Of a DNA stretch of 64,000 nucleotides, positions 16,227 to 25,146 are shown piece by piece; position 1 is the stretch's first letter; the number at the start of each line of letters is the position of its first letter. The DNA lies in the NCBI RefSeq assembly GCF_036826855.1, contig NZ_CP104578.1, forward strand, positions 5,367,501 to 5,431,500, in the 5' to 3' direction. Origin of the DNA: Streptomyces sp. SJL17-4 (GTDB lineage Bacteria > Actinomycetota > Actinomycetes > Streptomycetales > Streptomycetaceae). The position numbers and the translations under genes are program-made. The notes under the pieces were generated by a model. It made no database searches and was not told the DNA's origin. It was given only the letters and a program-made list of their open reading frames with translations.

Positions 16227-17477
16227 ATGCGTACCAGCAGTATTCGTCGGAGCCGTGCCCGAGTCGCCGCCTCGGCCGCCTTGGGGATGCTGCTGGTGGG
16301 CATCGCTTCCGTCCCTGCCCAGGCAGCGGGTGTCCGAGACCGGCAGTGGCACCTCGACACCATGGGAGCTGAGAAGATCTGGCAGCTCAGCACGGGCGAG
16401 GGCGTCACGGTCGCAGTGATCGACTCCGGTGTGGAGAAGGCCAACCCGGACCTTCGGGGGCGAGTCCTGGAGGGCAAGGACTTTGCGTCGCCCGCGGAGT
16501 CCGGAAACCAGTTCACCGACTACTCCGGGCACGGCACGGGCATGGCCGGTCTCATCGCGGGCACCGGCGAACGTGATGGTGGCAACGGGGCCTTCGGGTT
16601 GGCTCCCGGAGTCAAGATCCTTCCGCTGCGTGTTCCCGGGCTGGAGGGGGGCGACGTGAGCATGGACCAGGCCAGCGAGGACTTCAACCGGACTGTTCCC
16701 CAGGCGATCACGTATGCGGCTGATGCAGGCGCCAAGGTCATCAATGTCTCCCTGGGAAACAGGAAGGGTTCACCGGCCCTCACCGACGCGGTGAAGTACG
16801 CCCTCGACAAGGGGGCTCTCGTCTTCGCCTCCGTCGGCAACACCGGCGACAAGGGCAACGCCGTGGAGTACCCGGGGGCTACTCCCGGCGTCGTCGGCGT
16901 GGGTGCGGTCGATCAGAAGCTCACCCGTATCCCGACGTCCCAGCACGGGCGGCAGGTCGACATCGTGGCCCCTGGTAAGGACATGGTGCACGCCTGCGGC
17001 GGTGGCACGGGCGTCTGCAAGTCCTCCGGTACCAGTGACGCCACCGCCCTCGCCTCCGCCGCCGCCGCGCTGGTCTGGTCGAAGCACCCCGACTGGACCA
17101 ACAACCAGGTCCTGAAGGTCATGCTCAACACCATCGCCGGTCCTGTCGGGGGCGACAAGCGCAGCGACTTCATCGGGTACGGGGCCATCCGTCCGCTCCG
17201 AATGCTGAAGACGCCCGGCGACCCGGGTCCGGCTGATGTCCGGCCCATCGAGGACCTTGCCGAGGCCGAGCCCGCGACCGCCACGCCGTCCGGCCCCGGA
17301 ACCCCGACCTCGACCGACCCCGGTCCGGTGGAGACCACCGTCGCTCCTGCTCCCGCCCCGCAGGCCGCGGCCGACGAGGGCGGCAACACCGGCCTCTGGA
17401 TCGGCCTCGGGATCGGCGCGGTCGTGCTGGTCGGTGCCGCGATCGCCGTGCCCGTGCTGCGTTCGCGTCGGAGCTGA
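16227..17477 (+). CDS. Mycosin-like subtilase (MycP), secreted and membrane-anchored
   Basis: A 416-residue S8 serine protease. A signal peptide ends near VPAQAAG (residue 33). The catalytic triad is visible as VAVIDSGVE (Asp), YSGHGTGMAG (His) and SSGTSDATALAS (Ser). A Pro-rich linker precedes a C-terminal transmembrane helix (LWIGLGIGAVVLVGAAIAV) and a basic tail RSRRS, which is the architecture of T7SS mycosins. The ATG at 16227 has an upstream GAGG. It is the third gene of the cassette and meets the kinase gene tail to tail, 19 bp apart. Confidence 0.88.
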   Translation: MRTSSIRRSRARVAASAALGMLLVGIASVPAQAAGVRDRQWHLDTMGAEKIWQLSTGEGVTVAVIDSGVEKANPDLRGRVLEGKDFASPAESGNQFTDYSGHGTGMAGLIAGTGERDGGNGAFGLAPGVKILPLRVPGLEGGDVSMDQASEDFNRTVPQAITYAADAGAKVINVSLGNRKGSPALTDAVKYALDKGALVFASVGNTGDKGNAVEYPGATPGVVGVGAVDQKLTRIPTSQHGRQVDIVAPGKDMVHACGGGTGVCKSSGTSDATALASAAAALVWSKHPDWTNNQVLKVMLNTIAGPVGGDKRSDFIGYGAIRPLRMLKTPGDPGPADVRPIEDLAEAEPATATPSGPGTPTSTDPGPVETTVAPAPAPQAAADEGGNTGLWIGLGIGAVVLVGAAIAVPVLRSRRS

Positions 17478-17496
17478 GTCCGGCCTGGTCGTGGGC

Positions 17497-19596
17497 TCAC
17501 GTGCCGAAGACCGGCATGGCCGCGATCCTTCCGCCGCGGGCGACGAAGACGCGATGGGCGTCACTCACGAGCTGGTAGGGGCCCGTGCGCTGCATCTTCA
17601 TGGTGAACAGGCGGTCGCCGGTGGTCTTGTTGACCACCGTGACGGAGCTGTCGTCCGCCTCCGGGAGCCAGACAGTCGCCCCTTCCACCGCGGGTGCGGT
17701 GATGGTGCTGCCCGGGTGGTCCATGATCTGCGTCCAATCCGCGCGCGCGTACTGGCTTTCGGGCACGGCACGGTAGAGGCCGGCCCTGTACCCGTTGACC
17801 GCGACGACGGATTCGCCGTCGGCGGTCGGATTGCCCCAGCCCACTTCCCGTCCGGGGACACCGCGCGTCTCCTCCTCCCAGAGGAAGTTGCCGGTATCGA
17901 GGCGCCTGGCCATCAGATTGAGGCCGCCGACGTACACGGTGTTGCCGCTGATCGAGGGGGCCTGGCCGTGGGTGCCCTGGTCGTCGACCTCCCAGACGGT
18001 CTCGCTGGTGGCGGTGTCGAGGACGGCGACGTGTCCGTCCCTGCCGTGGACCACGAGCCGCTTCCCGCCGGCGGCTGCCTTTGCGGGACCGGCGGCGGAC
18101 CGGGGGGACGTCATGGGGCGGGTCCAGGTGGTGGCGAGCGTCCAGGCGTCGACGGCGCGCAGCTTGTTGTCCTTCGTCACCAGGTAGACGTGGGTGTCGT
18201 CGGCGGCGAGGACGTCGCCGACGTCGCTGCCCGTCTGCCAGACGGGGGCGCCGGTGGAGGCGACGAAGGCGTGCAGGACGCCGGCGCGGTCGGCGCCTAC
18301 GACGAGGCGGTCGGCGACGGAGACGTAACCGGCGGCCGCGTCGATCTCCTCGGCCCGCCAGCGCTCCTTTCCGTCCGTGACGGAGAGGGCGAGCAGCCCG
18401 CCCGTCTTCGCCTGCATCAGCACCACGTCCCTCACGGGAAGAAGCGTCCTGCCCTCGGGGGCGGCGACGTCGAGAGGGCCCCACAGCGCCTTCGGGGCCT
18501 CGTTCGGCGTGCTGTCGATGACCGAGATGAAAGCGGCCTCGGGAGTCGCCACGGCCGGGGGCACGTCGGCGGTCGGGGACTTCGCTCCGTCCCGGCCCAG
18601 CCACCAGGCCCCTGCCCCGCCGCCCGCGCCCAGCACGGCCACGCCCACCGCCGCCGCGGTGAGGAAACGACGCCGGGACGGTGCGGAGGGTACGGCGGTC
18701 TCCGCGGGTGCCGAGAGGCGCTTCGTGGCCGTCTCGCGCCGCTTGATGTCCTCCGCGAGCGGGCCCTTGCGCCAGGCGCGGTCGGCGCCCTTCGGCGGGG
18801 CGAAGGCCTCCGCGACCTGCGGAGGCTGCGGGCGGTACGCCGGGTCCTTCGCCAGGCACGGCCCGATCAGCTCCTGCAGCTCCGGCGGGACCAGGCTCAG
18901 ATCGGGAGTCCCGTGCACGACCTCGTACTGGACGGCCGGCACGTGCGCGCCGTCGAAGGCGCGCCGCCCGCTCGCCGCGTACGCGAGGACCGCGCCGAGC
19001 GAGAAGACGTCCGAGGGCGGTCCGACCCGCTGTCCGAGGACCTGCTCGGGAGCCCCGTATCCCGGAGTGACCGGGATCTGGCCCGTCGTCGTCAGCGTGA
19101 GGCCGTGCTCGGGGCGGGCGATGCCGAAGTCGATGATCCGCGGGCCGGTGGAGGTGAGCACGATGTTCGCCGGCTTGAGGTCGCGGTGGATCAGACCGGC
19201 CGCGTGGATGTCGTGCAGGGTGCGGGCGAGCTGGGCGGCCAGGGCCCGGACTGTCGGCCCGTCCATCGGCCCGTACGCCCGGACCGCCTCGCCGAGCGTC
19301 GGCCCGGCGAGGAACTCCGCGGCGATCCACGGCCGTCCGCCCTCGGTCTGCGCCCCGAGGACCCGGGCCACGCCTTTGCTGGTGACGGCCCGCGCCATGT
19401 CGGCCTCGCGGACGAAGCGCTGGGCCAGGTGCTGGTCGTGGGCGAGTTCGGGGCGGAGGACCTTGACGGCGGCGGGCGTTCCGTCGCCGTCCCGGCCGAC
19501 GTACACCTTGCCCATGCCGCCCTCGCCGAGGACGCCGAGGAGTCGGTACGGGCCGAGCCGGAGCGGGTCGCCGGTGGCGAGGGGCTGAGTGGTCAC
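17497..19596 (-). CDS. Membrane Ser/Thr protein kinase with extracellular PQQ-propeller domain
   Basis: A 699-residue PknB-type kinase. It has a glycine loop GEGGMGKV (24-31), the ATP-binding Lys K45 (AAVKVL), the catalytic HRDLKPAN loop (D139), DFG (156-158) and APEQ, all intact. Residues 307-312 read SRRRFL, and a transmembrane helix spans about 313-332. The extracellular half carries repeated beta-propeller blades such as LLALSVTDGKERW and VAVLDTATSETVW (PQQ-like). It may sense cell-surface ligands and signal inward. It is convergent with the mycosin gene and followed upstream by a related kinase. Confidence 0.92.
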   Translation of the reverse strand: MTTQPLATGDPLRLGPYRLLGVLGEGGMGKVYVGRDGDGTPAAVKVLRPELAHDQHLAQRFVREADMARAVTSKGVARVLGAQTEGGRPWIAAEFLAGPTLGEAVRAYGPMDGPTVRALAAQLARTLHDIHAAGLIHRDLKPANIVLTSTGPRIIDFGIARPEHGLTLTTTGQIPVTPGYGAPEQVLGQRVGPPSDVFSLGAVLAYAASGRRAFDGAHVPAVQYEVVHGTPDLSLVPPELQELIGPCLAKDPAYRPQPPQVAEAFAPPKGADRAWRKGPLAEDIKRRETATKRLSAPAETAVPSAPSRRRFLTAAAVGVAVLGAGGGAGAWWLGRDGAKSPTADVPPAVATPEAAFISVIDSTPNEAPKALWGPLDVAAPEGRTLLPVRDVVLMQAKTGGLLALSVTDGKERWRAEEIDAAAGYVSVADRLVVGADRAGVLHAFVASTGAPVWQTGSDVGDVLAADDTHVYLVTKDNKLRAVDAWTLATTWTRPMTSPRSAAGPAKAAAGGKRLVVHGRDGHVAVLDTATSETVWEVDDQGTHGQAPSISGNTVYVGGLNLMARRLDTGNFLWEEETRGVPGREVGWGNPTADGESVVAVNGYRAGLYRAVPESQYARADWTQIMDHPGSTITAPAVEGATVWLPEADDSSVTVVNKTTGDRLFTMKMQRTGPYQLVSDAHRVFVARGGRIAAMPVFGT

Positions 19597-19619
19597 GTGA
19601 GCTTCCAGGTCGGTGGGAA

Positions 19620-19730
19620 GGGCGGGACGGTGATACGTGGATCAGGCGAAGGGCGGACGGTGACAGGTGGATCAGGTGGATCAGGCGGAGGGGGGACGGT
19701 GGCAGGTGGATCAGGCGAACGGGATGGCTA
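19620..19730. repeat. Imperfect approximately 30-bp triplication between two kinase genes
   Basis: Three imperfect copies of a unit with the core GACGGTG..GTGGATCAGG; the middle copy has an extra GTGGATCAG. The array fills the gap between the two kinase genes and runs into the 3' end of the upstream one. Confidence 0.7.
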
Positions 19731-21891
19731 CGACGGACGACGCCCCGGCCCCGAAGATCCGGGTGCGCGCCTTGTCGACGACGTACCGGCTGGCATCCGT
19801 CGAGAACACCCAGGCCGACCTGTGGGTCGTCCGGTCGATCGCGCTCAGACCGCCCCGGACGGGCGCGTACACGTACTTCGTCCCGACCACCGGGACCATG
19901 AAGAGCTCCGGGGTCAGGCTGCGGCCCGAGGCGGCTTCCTCCCAGCGCTTGTCGCCCTTGTCGGCGCCGACGACCACGAGTCCGCGGCCGGATTCGTTCA
20001 CGTGGACGAGGCCGTCGGCGACGGCCGGCATCCCGTGGAAGGAGCCCTCGCCGTACTCCCAGGCAGTGCCGCCGTCGGTGAGGCGCAGCGCCCGCAGGCG
20101 GTCGCCGCCGAGGTAGAGGTGCCGGTCGTCGGTCGCGAGCTGGCCGGGCCTGAAGTTCTGGGACTCCTTCATGGGAAGGGACCGCTGCCACAGTTTCCTT
20201 CCGGTGCGCACGTCCCTGGCCTGAACGACGAAGGACTCCAGGTCGCCGCTGTTCTTGCCGAGGACCAGCCGGTCACCGACGACCCGGGACAGCCAGGGGC
20301 GGACGCCGTCCCACTCGTAGGGGTGGCGCCATGCCTCCTTCCCCGTGCGGAGATCGACGGCGATCAGGTGCCAGCCGCTCTCCCGCTCCTCCAGGGTGTC
20401 CGACTGCCTGCCGAGCCGTGAGTCGGCGAAGAGCCGTCCGCCGGAGGCGGTGAGGAGCTTCGTGCCGAACTGCGAACCTTCGAAGCCCTTGAGCTCGATC
20501 GTCCGGGCGGCCTCCTCACCGGTGCGGGGTGCGAGCGTCCGGATGCGCAGGATGCCCGGACCGTCGTTGGGGCCGTCGGACGTGTAGAAGTACGTGCCGT
20601 CCGTGGTGACCTGTTGGGGCTCCATCACCATCGACTCGGTCCACAGCTCGGCGCCGTTCCGCGGGTCGAGGGCGCGGAAGGAGACGGTCTCGGCGAACCC
20701 GACGACGTCCCCGGCGACCAGCTGCGTCGTGCTCTCCTCGCGGTCGAGGGACTCTTTCCGCCAGAGAGGCGCGGGCGCACCGTCCGAGGCCGTCGTGGCG
20801 GGGATCGCGGTGGGGCCGGCGGGAGCGGGGGCGCCGGTGGAGGGCGTGTCGGTGTCCCGCGACCCCAGCCACGCCCACAGCCCGCCCCCCGCTCCCGCCA
20901 CCCCGAGCAGCGCCGCGCCGCCCGTCGAGAACAGCCGTCGGCGGGAGATCGGTGTACTGGGGACGGTCTCCGCCGCCGTCGACCCCGTCGGGGCCGGCAG
21001 GCGGTGGGGGGCGTGGAGCCAGACGTCCGTGGCTCGGCGGGCGATGTCGGTGAGGAGCAGCGGCGGCAGGTGGTCGGCGAACTCGCCGTGGCCGTCGTGG
21101 AGTTGGTCGATCAGGGTGGTGGTCGTGGGGCGGGCCGCCGGGTCCTTCGACAGGCAGGCCGTCAGGAGGGGGAGCAGTGCTTCCGGGACGCCGGTGAGGT
21201 CGGGGTCGGCGTAGCGGACGCGGTACAGGAGGTCGGCGGCGGAGCCCGTGCCGAAGGGGCCGTGGCCGGTCGCGGCGAAGACGAGGACGCCCGCGAGCGC
21301 GAACACGTCTCCCGCGGGCGGGTGTTCCTGCCCGCTCGCCTGCTCCGGCGACATGAACGCGGGTGTGCCGGCCGCCGCCCCCGTGCGCGTCAGATGGTCG
21401 TCGCCGGCCGCTCGCGCGATGCCGAAGTCGATGATCTTCGGGCCGTACGCCGTGACGAGGACGTTCGAGGGCTTCAGGTCGCGGTGGACCACGTCCGAGG
21501 AGTGCAGCTGCGCCAGCGCCCCGGCGAGCGCCGCGCCGAGGGCGCGGACCGTCGGCTCGGGGAGCGGGCCGCCGAGTGCGACCGCGTCGTCGAGCGGCGG
21601 CCCGAGGACGTACTCGGTGGCCAGCCACGGCGTCTCGGCCAGTGGGTCGGCGTCGACGACGGCCGCGCCGTGGCGCGCGCCGATGATCCGTGCCGCGTCC
21701 GTCTCCAGCCGGAATCGGGCCCGGAATGCGGGGTCGGTGGCGAGCCGCGCGTGCACGGTCTTCAGGGCGACGGTACGACCGCCGGGGGTGCGCGCCAGAT
21801 AGACCGTGCCCATGCCGCCGGAACCGAGGCGGGCGATGAGCCGGTACGTGGCGACCGCGGCCGGGTCGTCGTGGGTCAGGGGCGACAGCAT
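19711..21891 (-). CDS. Membrane Ser/Thr protein kinase with PQQ-propeller domain (second copy)
   Basis: A 726-residue kinase with the same plan as its downstream neighbour: glycine loop GSGGMGTV, K44 (VALKTV), HRDLKPSN (D138), DFG (155-157), SPEQ, then a SRRRLF motif (316-321), a transmembrane helix and an extracellular propeller with blades such as FRALDPRNGAELW and LIAVDLRTGKEAW. Catalytic residues are complete. The two kinases look like diverged duplicates. The substrate is unknown; proximity to the T7SS-like genes suggests a possible partner (inference). Confidence 0.92.
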   Translation of the reverse strand: MLSPLTHDDPAAVATYRLIARLGSGGMGTVYLARTPGGRTVALKTVHARLATDPAFRARFRLETDAARIIGARHGAAVVDADPLAETPWLATEYVLGPPLDDAVALGGPLPEPTVRALGAALAGALAQLHSSDVVHRDLKPSNVLVTAYGPKIIDFGIARAAGDDHLTRTGAAAGTPAFMSPEQASGQEHPPAGDVFALAGVLVFAATGHGPFGTGSAADLLYRVRYADPDLTGVPEALLPLLTACLSKDPAARPTTTTLIDQLHDGHGEFADHLPPLLLTDIARRATDVWLHAPHRLPAPTGSTAAETVPSTPISRRRLFSTGGAALLGVAGAGGGLWAWLGSRDTDTPSTGAPAPAGPTAIPATTASDGAPAPLWRKESLDREESTTQLVAGDVVGFAETVSFRALDPRNGAELWTESMVMEPQQVTTDGTYFYTSDGPNDGPGILRIRTLAPRTGEEAARTIELKGFEGSQFGTKLLTASGGRLFADSRLGRQSDTLEERESGWHLIAVDLRTGKEAWRHPYEWDGVRPWLSRVVGDRLVLGKNSGDLESFVVQARDVRTGRKLWQRSLPMKESQNFRPGQLATDDRHLYLGGDRLRALRLTDGGTAWEYGEGSFHGMPAVADGLVHVNESGRGLVVVGADKGDKRWEEAASGRSLTPELFMVPVVGTKYVYAPVRGGLSAIDRTTHRSAWVFSTDASRYVVDKARTRIFGAGASSVVAIPFA

Positions 21892-21984
21892 GGATGAGGT
21901 CCGTCAGGTCCGGGGGAGGGCGGGAAGGGGGACTCGGGAGGTGTGGGGCGTTCGGGGAGGGCGGGGAGGGGGAGTCGGGAGGCC

Positions 21985-22032
21985 TGGGGCGTGGGGCGTG
22001 GGGCGCGGGGCGCGGGGCGCGGGGCGTTCGGG
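21985..22032 (+). repeat. Tandem GGGGC(G/T) runs, possible G-quadruplex
   Basis: Six closely spaced runs of GGGG separated by 2-3 bases on the + strand, in the gap between the pseudokinase stop and the second kinase start. This satisfies the usual G4 pattern. Confidence 0.7.
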
Positions 22033-22036
22033 GCTT

Positions 22037-22957
22037 TCAGGTCCTTGCCGGTTCCGGGAGTTCGGCCGCGAGGAGTTCCGAGGACTGGCGGGCCAGCGCC
22101 GCCACCACCCGGCCCGGCAGCCAGCCCGGCGCCAGGAGCGAACCGGCCGAGTTCAGGACCGTCCCGTGCGTCGTCGGCGGGGCGAGGGCGGTCATCAGGG
22201 CGGCCACCGTGGGCCGGTCGGCCGGGTCGCGGGCCAGGCAGGAGGCGATCGCCGGGCGCAGGGCGGCCGGGAGTTCGTCCCGCTCGGGCACGGTGTGCCC
22301 GGTGGCGGCGTACGCGAGGACCGCGCCGAGCGCGAAGACGTCGCCCGGCGGGCGCGGGCGGCCTCCCGCGGCCTGTTCGGGGGCGAGGGCCCCCGGGTCG
22401 AGGCCGGGCAGTCCGGTGCGCGGCTCGCCGTCGGCCGAGGCGGCCCGTACGGCGCCGAAGCAGGTCAGCCGGGGGCCGTCCGCGGTGAGCAGGACGGCGG
22501 CCGGGGACAGCCCGGCGTGGGTGAGGCCCTGGCCGTGCGCGGCTGCCAGCGCCTCGGCGAGGGTGGCGCCGACGGCCCGGACGGTGGCCTCGGGCAGCGG
22601 GCCGCCGTGGACGGCGAGCGCCACGGGCAGCGGGAGGGCCGGAACGTACGGGCTGGCGTACCAGGGGGCTTCCCCCGGCCCGGCGACGGCCGTCACCGGC
22701 GCGATCCAGGGGCCGAGGAGGAAGCGGGCGGCGTCGGCCTCCGCGGCGAACCGGGCGGGATCGGCGTCGGGCAGCGGGGTGCTGAGCAGCACGGTCTGCT
22801 CGCCGTCCTCGGTGCGGGCCACGAACCGGCGGCAGGGCAGGGCCGTCCGGGGCGGATCGAGGCGGGTGATCAGCCGGTACGGGCCGATCCGCCGCGCGGA
22901 TTCCTGCCGAGCCGATTCCTGCCGCGCGGATTCGCGCTGTGTGCGCGGCTGTTCCAC
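22037..22957 (-). CDS. Ser/Thr pseudokinase
   Basis: A 306-residue protein that keeps the kinase outline (IGPYRLITRLD at the start, PPGDVFALGAVLAYAATGH as subdomain IX, CLARDPADRPTVAALM as XI) but lacks every catalytic element. There is no glycine loop, the ATP Lys position reads TVLLST, HRDLKPxN is HAGLSPAAV (147-155), and DFG is CFG (166-168). No transmembrane segment is seen. The N-terminus has an ESARQ triple repeat. It is the first gene of the minus-strand kinase group and may scaffold or regulate the two active kinases (inference). Confidence 0.85.
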   Translation of the reverse strand: MEQPRTQRESARQESARQESARRIGPYRLITRLDPPRTALPCRRFVARTEDGEQTVLLSTPLPDADPARFAAEADAARFLLGPWIAPVTAVAGPGEAPWYASPYVPALPLPVALAVHGGPLPEATVRAVGATLAEALAAAHGQGLTHAGLSPAAVLLTADGPRLTCFGAVRAASADGEPRTGLPGLDPGALAPEQAAGGRPRPPGDVFALGAVLAYAATGHTVPERDELPAALRPAIASCLARDPADRPTVAALMTALAPPTTHGTVLNSAGSLLAPGWLPGRVVAALARQSSELLAAELPEPART

Positions 22958-23363
22958 CGTTCCCGCCCCCCGTCGTCCGTGCGCCCGTGGTGACGGGGCG
23001 GGACGAGCCTATCGAGGCGGGGTGAGGCAAGAGGGGGAGGGGCGTGCGCGGGAGGGGCGTGCGCGGGAGGGGCGGCGGGGGCGGGCCACGCGGTGAGTCG
23101 GCCCCGGGGAGTCCGGGCTCCGGCACTGTGGCCGCAGCCACGGTGGTCACAGCGGCCGCCGCGCTCCGCGGTGGCCGGTCGCTCAGTCCTCCGCCGTCTC
23201 CGCCGTCTCCGTCGGCTCCGTCGTCGTCGCTGTCTCCGCCGTCTCCGTCGTCGTCGCCGGGGCCGGCTGCGACAGGAGTACCACCGTCGCGGGGGTGATC
23301 AGGGCCGCGAGCGATCGTGCCCCAGGCCCTCGACCCGGAGGCCGCCGATCTGGAAGAGTTCAT
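22958..23363. other. Intergenic region between pseudokinase and tRNA-Cys
   Basis: About 400 bases with G-rich duplications near 23038-23070 and a microsatellite-like array at 23186-23259. Open frames here are short and of biased composition. I see no supported gene. Confidence 0.45.
23186..23259. repeat. TCCGCC/GTC microsatellite-like array
   Basis: Alternating TCCGCCGTC and CGTCGT units over about 74 bp. Read on the minus strand it would encode a Thr/Glu/Ala repeat, but no good start or ribosome site accompanies it. Confidence 0.7.
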
Positions 23364-23438
23364 TGGAGACCGTGATCGGAATCGAACCGACGTAACTCGC
23401 TTTGCAGGCGAGCCCCTCAACCACTCGGGCACACGGTC
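23364..23438 (-). tRNA. tRNA-Cys (anticodon GCA)
   Basis: The reverse complement folds as a cloverleaf: a perfect 7-bp acceptor stem GACCGTG/CACGGTC (23432-23438 with 23368-23374), a T arm with TTCGATT loop, and an anticodon stem CTCGC/GCGAG around loop CTGCAAA, giving anticodon GCA at 23403-23405. U73, a Cys identity element, precedes an encoded CCA. The D stem is only 3 bp. Confidence 0.9.
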
Positions 23439-23618
23439 GTGTTGTGCGACGAGTACGACCGTAGGCGGGGGTCGGGAGGGGCTCAAGGGGTTTCGGGGTC
23501 GTGCCATACGAGTGCAATGGCGCTGCCACACCGCGTTCACAGTCGTACGTCCAAGGGCTGAGTCCGTCCGGGACTCCTGACAGGGGTCATTTGCTGCTTC
23601 ACCTCTTACTCTGGGGGA

Positions 23619-25100
23619 ATGAGCGCCCTCGAACCCCGCGACGCCGAGGCGGACACGGACATACCCGCCGACGCCGCCCGCATCGCCGACACCGCCCTCG
23701 CCAAGGGGTCCGTCCTCGATCCGGCCCACCGGGCGCTCAGCATCGGCATGGTCTCCGTCGTCCTGCTCATCGCCTTCGAGGCGACCGCCGTCGGCACCGC
23801 CATGCCCGTGGCCGCCCGCGAGCTGAACGGCATCCCCCTCTACGCCTTCGCCTTCTCCGCCTACTTCACCACCAGCCTCTTCGCCATGGTCCTGGCCGGC
23901 CAGTGGTCCGACCGGCTCGGGCCGCTCGCGCCGCTCACCGCCGGCATCAGCTCCTTCGCCGCCGGACTGCTGCTCTCCGGGACCGCCGGCAGCATGTGGC
24001 TGTTCATCCTCGGGCGGGCCGTCCAGGGCCTCGGCGGAGGGCTCGTCATCGTCGCCCTCTACGTGGTCGTCGGCCGGGCCTACGCCGAGCACCTCAGACC
24101 CGCGATCATGGCCGCGTTCGCCGCGAGCTGGGTCGTCCCCTCCGTCGTCGGACCGCTCGCCGCCGGAACGATCACCGAGCACCTCGGCTGGCGCTGGGTC
24201 TTCGTCGGCATCCCCGTCCTCGTCGTCTTCCCGCTGGCCCTCGCCCTCCCCGCGATACGCCGTACCGCCTCGGGGCCCGCCGACCCGACCGCGCCCGTCG
24301 CGCCCTGGGACCGGCGCCGGATCCGGCTCGCGCTCGGCATCTCGGCGGGCGCGGCGCTCCTCCAGTACGCCGGCCAGGAGCTGCGCTGGCTCTCCCTGCT
24401 GCCGGCCGCGGTGGGAGCCGCGTTCCTCGTGCCCGCGGTCCGGGGGCTCCTTCCGCACGGCACCTACCGGGCGGCCCGCGGCCTGCCGTCCGTCGTCCTG
24501 CTCCGCGGCATCGCCGCGGGCGCGTTCATCGCGGCCGAGTCCTTCGTGCCGCTGATGCTGGTCACCCAGCGGGGCCTCAGCCCCACCCTCGCCGGCTTCT
24601 CCCTCGCCGCGGGCGGCCTCACCTGGGCGCTCGGCTCCTGGATCCAGGCCCGGCCGTGGACGGAGCCGTACCGGGAGCGGCTCGTCGTCCTCGGCATGAT
24701 CCTGGTCGCGATCGCCATCGCGGCGGCGCCCAGCGTGCTCATCACGGCCGTGCCGGTGTGGGTGCTCGCGGCGGCCTGGGGTCTCGGCTGCCTCGGCATG
24801 GGGGCCGTGATCGCCTCGACGAGCGTGCTGCTCATGAAGCTGTCGGCGCCCGAGGAGGTCGGTGCGAACTCGGCCGCCCTCCAGATCTCCGACGGCCTCT
24901 CCAACGTCCTGCTCCTCGCCGCGGGCGGCGCGGCCTTCGCCGCGCTCGGCGGCGGCGCGGTCGGCCACGCCGTCACCTCGTCCGCGTCCACGGGCTCCCA
25001 CCCGGGGGCCTTCGCGGCGGTCTTCCTGCCGATGGCGGGGGTGGCGGCGGTGGGGGCGTGGGTCGCTACGCGGCTGCACGCGGCGCCGGCCCGGGCCTGA
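23619..25100 (+). CDS. MFS transporter
   Basis: A 493-residue major facilitator with about 12-14 hydrophobic segments, beginning at residue 40 (SIGMVSVVLLIAFEATAVGTAMP). The loop 2-3 signature WSDRLGPL and the drug-efflux-like RAVQGLGGGL and AASWVVPSVVGP stretches place it near the DHA2/EmrB type. The substrate is unknown. The ATG has GGGGG just upstream. No regulator is adjacent. Confidence 0.88.
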   Translation: MSALEPRDAEADTDIPADAARIADTALAKGSVLDPAHRALSIGMVSVVLLIAFEATAVGTAMPVAARELNGIPLYAFAFSAYFTTSLFAMVLAGQWSDRLGPLAPLTAGISSFAAGLLLSGTAGSMWLFILGRAVQGLGGGLVIVALYVVVGRAYAEHLRPAIMAAFAASWVVPSVVGPLAAGTITEHLGWRWVFVGIPVLVVFPLALALPAIRRTASGPADPTAPVAPWDRRRIRLALGISAGAALLQYAGQELRWLSLLPAAVGAAFLVPAVRGLLPHGTYRAARGLPSVVLLRGIAAGAFIAAESFVPLMLVTQRGLSPTLAGFSLAAGGLTWALGSWIQARPWTEPYRERLVVLGMILVAIAIAAAPSVLITAVPVWVLAAAWGLGCLGMGAVIASTSVLLMKLSAPEEVGANSAALQISDGLSNVLLLAAGGAAFAALGGGAVGHAVTSSASTGSHPGAFAAVFLPMAGVAAVGAWVATRLHAAPARA

Positions 25101-25108
25101 CGTTGCCT

Positions 25109-25138
25109 GGTACCACTTTGACCCCATCGAGTGGTACC
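25109..25138. promoter_or_regulatory. Toxin-antitoxin operator
   Basis: A perfect inverted repeat GGTACCACT (25109-25117) and AGTGGTACC (25130-25138) lies 9 bp before the antitoxin start. This fits autoregulation by the ribbon-helix-helix antitoxin. Confidence 0.75.
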
Positions 25139-25146
25139 GTTTTGGT

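Noticed and set aside
23186..23300. A short minus-strand peptide with Thr/Glu/Ala repeats
   Set aside because: No ribosome site and no good start; best explained as a microsatellite.
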